DNA from: Symsagittifera roscoffensis
Taxonomy: Eukaryota > Xenacoelomorpha > Acoela > Convolutidae
Direction: 5' to 3'
Length of the DNA: 23,912 nucleotides
Assembly: GCF_963678635.1 (NCBI RefSeq)
Contig: NW_026971170.1
Coordinates: 1-23,912 of the forward strand
Shown here: positions 20,098-23,912 of the stretch, piece by piece
Position numbering within the stretch: the first letter of the stretch is position 1
Layout of the letters: the number at the start of each line of letters is the position of its first letter
Translations under genes and position numbers: made by a program
Notes under the pieces: model-generated
What the model was told of the DNA's origin: nothing
The model's input: the letters and a program-made list of their open reading frames with translations, nothing else
The model's database searches: none

Positions 20098-21130
20098 CAA
20101 ACTTTTGGTGGGCTTTAGTAACGGAATTGTTATTCGAAGTGACAAAGAGCTTGATTTATCGAAGCTAGAGTTACCAAAAGTTCAACAATCTTGCATTTGC
20201 AAAGCATCGGAAACGGCCTGATTCTTTATGTCTTTTGCCTACAATATGTTTTAAGTTGAAAATTTTTATTATTTGGCAAAATCCAGTTCAGATAAAATAG
20301 GCTTTTTGGGCCTTTTTGAAAAAATTATCTAGAAAAAAAAACAGAAAAATATCTAGTTTTTGTGAATCCAGGACTAAATAGCCGCAAAAAATTTGCTTGC
20401 AACAATTGTTTTGGAGAACGGTTGGTGATTTATGGAAATTGTGTGATTTATGGAAACTGTGTGATCAGTTTTTTTTGCAACAAGGTTTTCCTTTTTTATG
20501 GAGGTCAAAGTCAAACCGACTGTCTTATGGTTTCAACGCAATAAATTTTATGCTATCAACGCGTAGGTGGAGATTTAATCCGCCATTAAAATGTTTCAAG
20601 TTTAATTGAAGCAAATGATTTTGTCTATTTATTGCTTTGCAGTACGCGAAATAACAATATTTTATAATGCTTTACATAGCGTGCCTTTACAAAATTTTGA
20701 TGCAACTTTCCAGGAAAGTTTCATGAAATTTCTATAATGAAATTTATTCCATATATGTTACCTTGCAGTTGGAACATTGCTCGAACATTACCTGGCAGTT
20801 GGAACATGCTCGAGCGGCCTCGGTCGAAGCCGAAACCGCAAGCCTCAACCCGGGTAGAGTGGCCGTTAGCTTTCAAAACCGGCTAGTTATATTTGTTGTA
20901 TTAAAAGAGGACAATTTAAAAGTGTACAAAGTTTGCAATACATTTCACACAGTGAACTAGAATGACCAGGATTGTTTAATTGTACGAAATTATCTCAAGT
21001 TAATTTTTTGAGTAGAAAACGTAATTTAAATGCTTGAGATATTAAGTTGAAAAAGTTAAGTACAGCAAATAAAAAAAATGATAATATTATTCAAAATCCA
21101 GAAAGAAATAGTTTTATGCCATCGTTTTTT
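20098..21130 (+). repeat. Array unit 9 (right edge, divergent)
   Basis: It shares with unit 1 the TAGTAACGGAATTGTTATT segment (AGTAACGGAAT at 20117-20127), the doubled GTCAAA and tatggtttcaacgc. Unlike unit 1 it keeps the full middle. The core starts at 20558 and the GC-rich segment is 20813-20867. Similarity fades after tgccatcgtttt at about 21130. Confidence 0.9.
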
Positions 21131-21183
21131 ATGTTACCAAATTGTGTTAGTCAGCATTTTCTCTCCAACCCAACAGTTTTTGG

Positions 21184-21189
21184 TTTATT
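21184..21189 (-). terminator. Polyadenylation signal of the minus-strand gene
   Basis: AATAAA on the minus strand starts only two bases after the TAA stop codon at 21192-21194. A GT-rich run (tgttgggttgg) follows at about 21162-21174. This implies a 3' UTR of only about 25-35 nt. Confidence 0.55.
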
Positions 21190-21191
21190 CG

Positions 21192-21570
21192 TTAGTCTGT
21201 ATCACTTTTCAAAGAAATATTGACTGAGCTGACTCCCACAGACTCCGTGTCGTTGTCAAAACCCTCGTTTATGTTTTTGTACTTTTTTGGGTCCAGATTT
21301 GGGGATTCTGGTTCAAGTTTTGGTTCATCTTCAAGCTTTGCTTCATCTTCAGACTTCGCTTCATCTTCAGGGTTCGCTTCATCTTCAGAGTCAGATTCTT
21401 CTTGGAAGCGTGGATTAGCTGCAGGTTCCATGTAGTCGTTGCAAACGGTCGGTGGCCTCACGTATGGATTGCATGATACAGGGAGGTAAGCGGAGTCCGG
21501 TTTTTCATACTCACGACCTGCGCTGTCATAGCCTGAGTTTGTCAGCTGCCCATAACCAACATACTCAGTT
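21192..21570 (-). CDS. Terminal exon of minus-strand gene
   Basis: The acceptor tgtttattttctag|A sits at 21571-21572. The exon gives 125 codons in one open frame to TAA at 21192-21194. The upper half is not repetitive and uses balanced codons, unlike the surrounding DNA, which supports real coding sequence. The lower half contains the acidic repeats. Confidence 0.7.
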
Positions 21571-22936
21571 CTAGAAAATAAACAAATGTTTGTGGGTTTT
21601 TATCTTCGCAGTCTAGACATTGTCTACAAAAGGTCAAAAAGTGCCTTTTTGGCCTGTTTTTTTTCTCAAAACATTGCAGGAAGCGCCGGAAATTTGGTCA
21701 AAATAGGGTCTTTGTTCTGATTTTTGAGAGCTCGGAAAATCATTTTGGTGGATCTAAAAAAAGTCGACAAAATGATCTAATGCTCAGCAAAATAACACTG
21801 TCTGGAATGTGGGGAGATAATACAAATGGACTATCCTCAACAGGACTGTTAAGGCCTACTGATAGCTCCTCTGCGATTCGCAGGAACTACAATTATTATT
21901 ATAATTAAAATAGATGTTTTTTGGTAAGAGCACATCATCAGACATTTCGAAATCCAAAAGGGTTTGGATTGAAATTTTTGAATAATCCAAGAACATTTTT
22001 GTTCAAAACCGATGGAAAAAATGTTAGTTTACACGACGAGATGAAACATGTGTTCTCATATGACCAAAAATTCGCTTTTTTTTCGGGGCGCTCGCTCCTC
22101 CTCAAAATTAGTATATACTGGCGCCAAAATTCGGCCAAAAATGGATGTCATAAAAAATACCAAAGGGGGTCGAATCCCTGAAGGGGAACGTTAGCGAAAA
22201 TGCACCCACCATTAATCCACCCCTGGTTATTTATGTTGTCGAGTTGACTCAAAATTTCCTTTTCTAAATCCATCAGACGAGTTTTCGGCTTTCAAAAAGT
22301 TTTTGGTTTTTAACTTTTTCATAATCCCACAACAACACAGCTGCTGTAATTAAGGAGTTATCCAATATTTACTAGCGTAGCAAATTCAATTATCTTTCTT
22401 TACGCCATGAAAACGGTGCTCAACAAAAATGACCTCGTATCTGGTTCGTTAGATCGTCAGAGATTACTATATACTAAACTGGAAAAAGTTTATACTTCTA
22501 TACTATATACTTGTACTATATACTTCGGAAAAAGTTTTGAAAAAAAGGCTTATGGTACTAAAAAGGTTAGTTATGTTATGAACTGTGAAAAAACACCGAG
22601 TTGTCGTAATGCAATTAGTTGGTGGTAGAAAAAGTACAGGGGAGGGTCTGAGGTTTTCATTAAAAAACACTTTCTCAGAGGTAGACCATTTTTTTTTCGG
22701 GAATTCTGAAATACCCTTAATTGCCAGAAATACAATTTTTGGAAAAAATTGAGCCAAAATGATTACTTTTTGTCAAAAATTGTTAATGTGTTTTTGCAGT
22801 TTTTGTTTTTGGCCCGCTTGTTTTTACTGCACTCACCGTTCCCTTTCTCGCTCTTCCTTTTCTCGCTGGGTTTCTGCGTATATTCTTTCTCTCTCCAATT
22901 GTTCTTCCCTATGTCTTTCGTCTCTTTCTTTCTTCT
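21192..22936 (-). CDS. 3' end of an unidentified gene: charged helix plus Tyr- and acid-rich tail
   Basis: Two exons are proposed on the minus strand: 22936(or 22934)-22837 and 21570-21192. They join in phase 2 (GAA CG|A ACT GAG) across a 1266-base intron with a GTGAGT donor and a tttattttctag acceptor. The first exon encodes a Glu/Arg-rich helix (KKERDERHREEQLERER...), likely a coiled coil or single alpha helix. The second encodes a Tyr-rich stretch (TEYVGYGQL, SGYDSAGREYEKP), a Pro/Cys segment (RPPTVCNDYMEP), four EDEAKx-type repeats, and a tail ending KSDTD. The rest of the gene must lie at higher coordinates, mostly beyond the window; I found no further exon up to 23912. No family is recognised. 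The acidic, Tyr-containing tail would suit an intracellular tail or a scaffold, which is inference. Confidence 0.65.
21321..21392 (-). repeat. 18-bp coding tandem repeat, four copies
   Basis: ttcatcttca recurs at 21324, 21342, 21360 and 21378, an exact 18-base period. On the minus strand it encodes six-residue EDEAKx-like repeats. Because the period is a multiple of three, copy-number change would keep the frame. Confidence 0.9.
21573..22836 (-). other. Intron of the minus-strand gene
   Basis: It joins the two exons in phase 2. The interior is AT-rich, with a GC-richer part at 21780-21890 and a B-box-like GGGTCGAATCCCT at about 22166-22178. No extra exon that keeps the phase was found inside. 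Confidence 0.5.
22837..22936 (-). CDS. Penultimate exon of minus-strand gene, Glu/Arg-rich helix
   Basis: On the plus strand this is a pyrimidine-rich tract. On the minus strand it is bounded by ctttttatag (acceptor) and CG|GTGAGT (donor at 22836-22831). The frame that fits the next exon is open throughout; of the other two, one has a stop and one encodes a less patterned Lys-rich peptide. The chosen frame gives KKERDERHREEQLERER, IYAETQREKEERERE and a split Arg codon. An exon start at 22934 (phase 0) or 22936 (phase 1) is equally possible. Confidence 0.6.
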
Positions 22937-22989
22937 CTATAAAAAGAAAGAAGTGCATCAAAATTAAAGCTGAACGCTAAAAAACTAAT

Positions 22990-23286
22990 TCATTGTTCCG
23001 AATTTCGAAGAAAGTGGCGTAATATTTGTGTGATCGGGGTATTTTTTTTTGACAAATTTCGACAATTTTTGACTTTTTTTATATCATTTAAAAAGAATAA
23101 ATGTCTTGAGCTTATATGTTTAAGCTATTATTTCATCTGTGATTATTCTTTTTAAACGTTATAAGTGTTTAACGATTGCCATTTTGCCAAATTTGGGATA
23201 ATTAATGAGTGATATAATTCGTGCCAATAACGCGTAAGCGGAGATTTAATCCGTCAAACATATAGTCTACCAAATTGAAATAAGAC
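22990..23286 (+). repeat. Dispersed repeat copy R (inverted partner of 9051-9366)
   Basis: It aligns to the reverse complement of 9051-9366 from gttccga (22995) through gattgccattttg (23174-23186) and AACGCGTAAGCGG (23229-23241) to caaattgaaataag. The AACGCGTAAGCGGAGATTTA block and the following ATCCGTCA match the satellite unit 1 core (12430-12457) with two differences. A catagcg motif near 23344 continues the resemblance to the array. Orientation matches the array units and is opposite to copy L. It lies upstream of the 22837-22936 exon, probably in an intron of that gene. Confidence 0.7.
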
Positions 23287-23912
23287 ATGAAAATTTCTCT
23301 AATGATTACTCTGCCATATGCGAAAAAATCCCTCTGTACTTAACATAGCGCGTGAGAGAAAGATTTCTATGAAAATCACAAAAAGCTTTGAATTTTTTGT
23401 TCCCAATTTTTGAAAAATGGGGAAGACTTATGCATTCGGGTGTGCTTTAGTTTTTATTCCGACCACTAAAAATGGGGAGGAACTTAGTATTTGGGTGCGT
23501 TTTAGTTTTTGAATTTTTTTTTTCAGTTTTTCAAATTTTCGTTTCCCACACAATACCAGATACCACAAATAATCATGGGACTGGGTCGTAGTTGAAATTA
23601 TTGATTTTTCGTGTAATTTCGAGCAAGAAAAGCGATCGAGCAGGCCTTTTTATTTTTTGGAGCTTTTTGAAGCCTATTTGGAAATCAAAACTTCAAAGTT
23701 TAGCAAAAAATTGTGAAAAGTTATTAAAATTGTGAAAAGTTTTTGATTTTCCATTCGTTTTCCGACAATAAATGTTGTCCAATTTGCCTATTTTACTACA
23801 AATGTGGAATATGCTTATGTTTCACTTTTTTCACTATGAACCTTTTATCACACCACGCGAAAAAAAACAACACTGTATTTGAATGGTCAGAAATTTGTGT
23901 GCTAATTGTCCA
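23287..23912. other. AT-rich right end, no gene seen
   Basis: No exon could be supported on either strand. It holds a direct repeat (23411-23511) and an 18-base match to 1554-1571. If the minus-strand gene continues, this is presumably intron or upstream sequence. Confidence 0.5.
23411..23511 (+). repeat. Imperfect direct repeat of about 46 bp, two copies
   Basis: TGAAAAATGGGGAAGACTTA begins copy 1 (23411-23456) and CTAAAAATGGGGAGGAACTT begins copy 2 (from about 23465). Both run into a ggtg(t/c)g(c/t)tttagttttt ending. The ggtgtgctttag string also opens array unit 1, which links this end to the satellite family. Confidence 0.65.

Larger units (their letters stand above)
12061..21130 (+). repeat. 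Satellite-type tandem array, nine units of about 1.02 kb, head to tail
   Basis: Using the caaa(c/t)ttttgg landmark, units start at 12061, 13002, 14019, 15032, 16048, 17074, 18088, 19114 and 20098, and the last runs to about 21130. Lengths are 941, 1017, 1013, 1016, 1026, 1014, 1026, 984 and about 1033. All are in the same orientation and mostly near-identical by eye. Each contains, in order, the ggtgtgctt start, an AT-rich middle with long A/T runs, the AACGCGTARGYGG core, a catagcg motif, a 30-bp direct duplication and a 55-nt GC-rich segment. Short frames of 60-80 codons recur in every unit, but stops and indels interrupt them in some units, so I do not call them genes. Array function is unknown. 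Confidence 0.95.

Noticed and set aside
12061-21130. CRISPR-like array
   Set aside because: The units are about 1 kb and nearly identical throughout, with no short repeat/unique spacer pattern; the context is animal nuclear DNA.
21780-21900. Candidate extra exon in the minus-strand gene intron
   Set aside because: The frame that would keep phase 2 meets a stop within a few codons, and the acceptor lacks a pyrimidine tract.
22155-22200. tRNA gene suggested by GGGTCGAATCCCT
   Set aside because: No A box lies at suitable distance upstream and no cloverleaf can be drawn.

Overview
This looks like nuclear DNA from an animal (metazoan). It is AT-rich, with long A and T runs. The only convincing genes are split by GT-AG introns of 0.3-1.3 kb, and one encodes a class A G-protein-coupled receptor (GPCR). 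The genome also carries a decayed Mutator-like (MULE) transposase and a satellite-type array. Nothing bacterial, viral or organellar was seen. I cannot name the species. Coding exons stand out from the background by higher GC and many C-ending codons.

Layout. 1-203: a possible exon cut by the left edge. About 204-2950: AT-rich DNA with no gene I can support. 3068-6140 (+): a six-exon, seven-transmembrane receptor gene with an NRY motif, closest by motif to the melatonin-receptor group, with an AATAAA signal at 6271. Its third exon carries an apparent frame break exactly in the first intracellular loop. 6300-8209: intergenic, with short palindromes and a tRNA-like A-box/B-box stretch. 8210-9036 (-): a broken, truncated MULE transposase. 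9051-9366 (-): a 0.3 kb repeat (copy L). 9367-12060: no gene seen. 12061-21130: nine head-to-tail units of about 1.02 kb. 21192-22936 (-): the last two recognisable exons of a gene encoding a highly charged helix followed by a Tyr- and Asp/Glu-rich tail. 22990-23286 (+): copy R of the same repeat as L, inverted relative to it. 23287-23912: AT-rich, with a short direct repeat.

Relationships. L, R and the satellite units share an AACGCGTARGYGG core and a collinear AGTAACGGAAT motif, so they appear to be one repeat family: a dispersed form that flanks the array as an inverted pair about 13.6 kb apart, and a tandemly amplified form. The outermost units share features missing from all internal units. 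Internal units show a two-unit higher-order repeat and a near-identical pair, as expected from recent unequal exchange. Each unit contains a GC-rich segment of about 55 nt that folds on paper into a junction with a 7-bp closing stem. I regard the array and its inverted flanking copies as the least conventional part of the window. The receptor and the minus-strand gene are separate from it, although the minus-strand gene ends only about 60 bp from the array edge.
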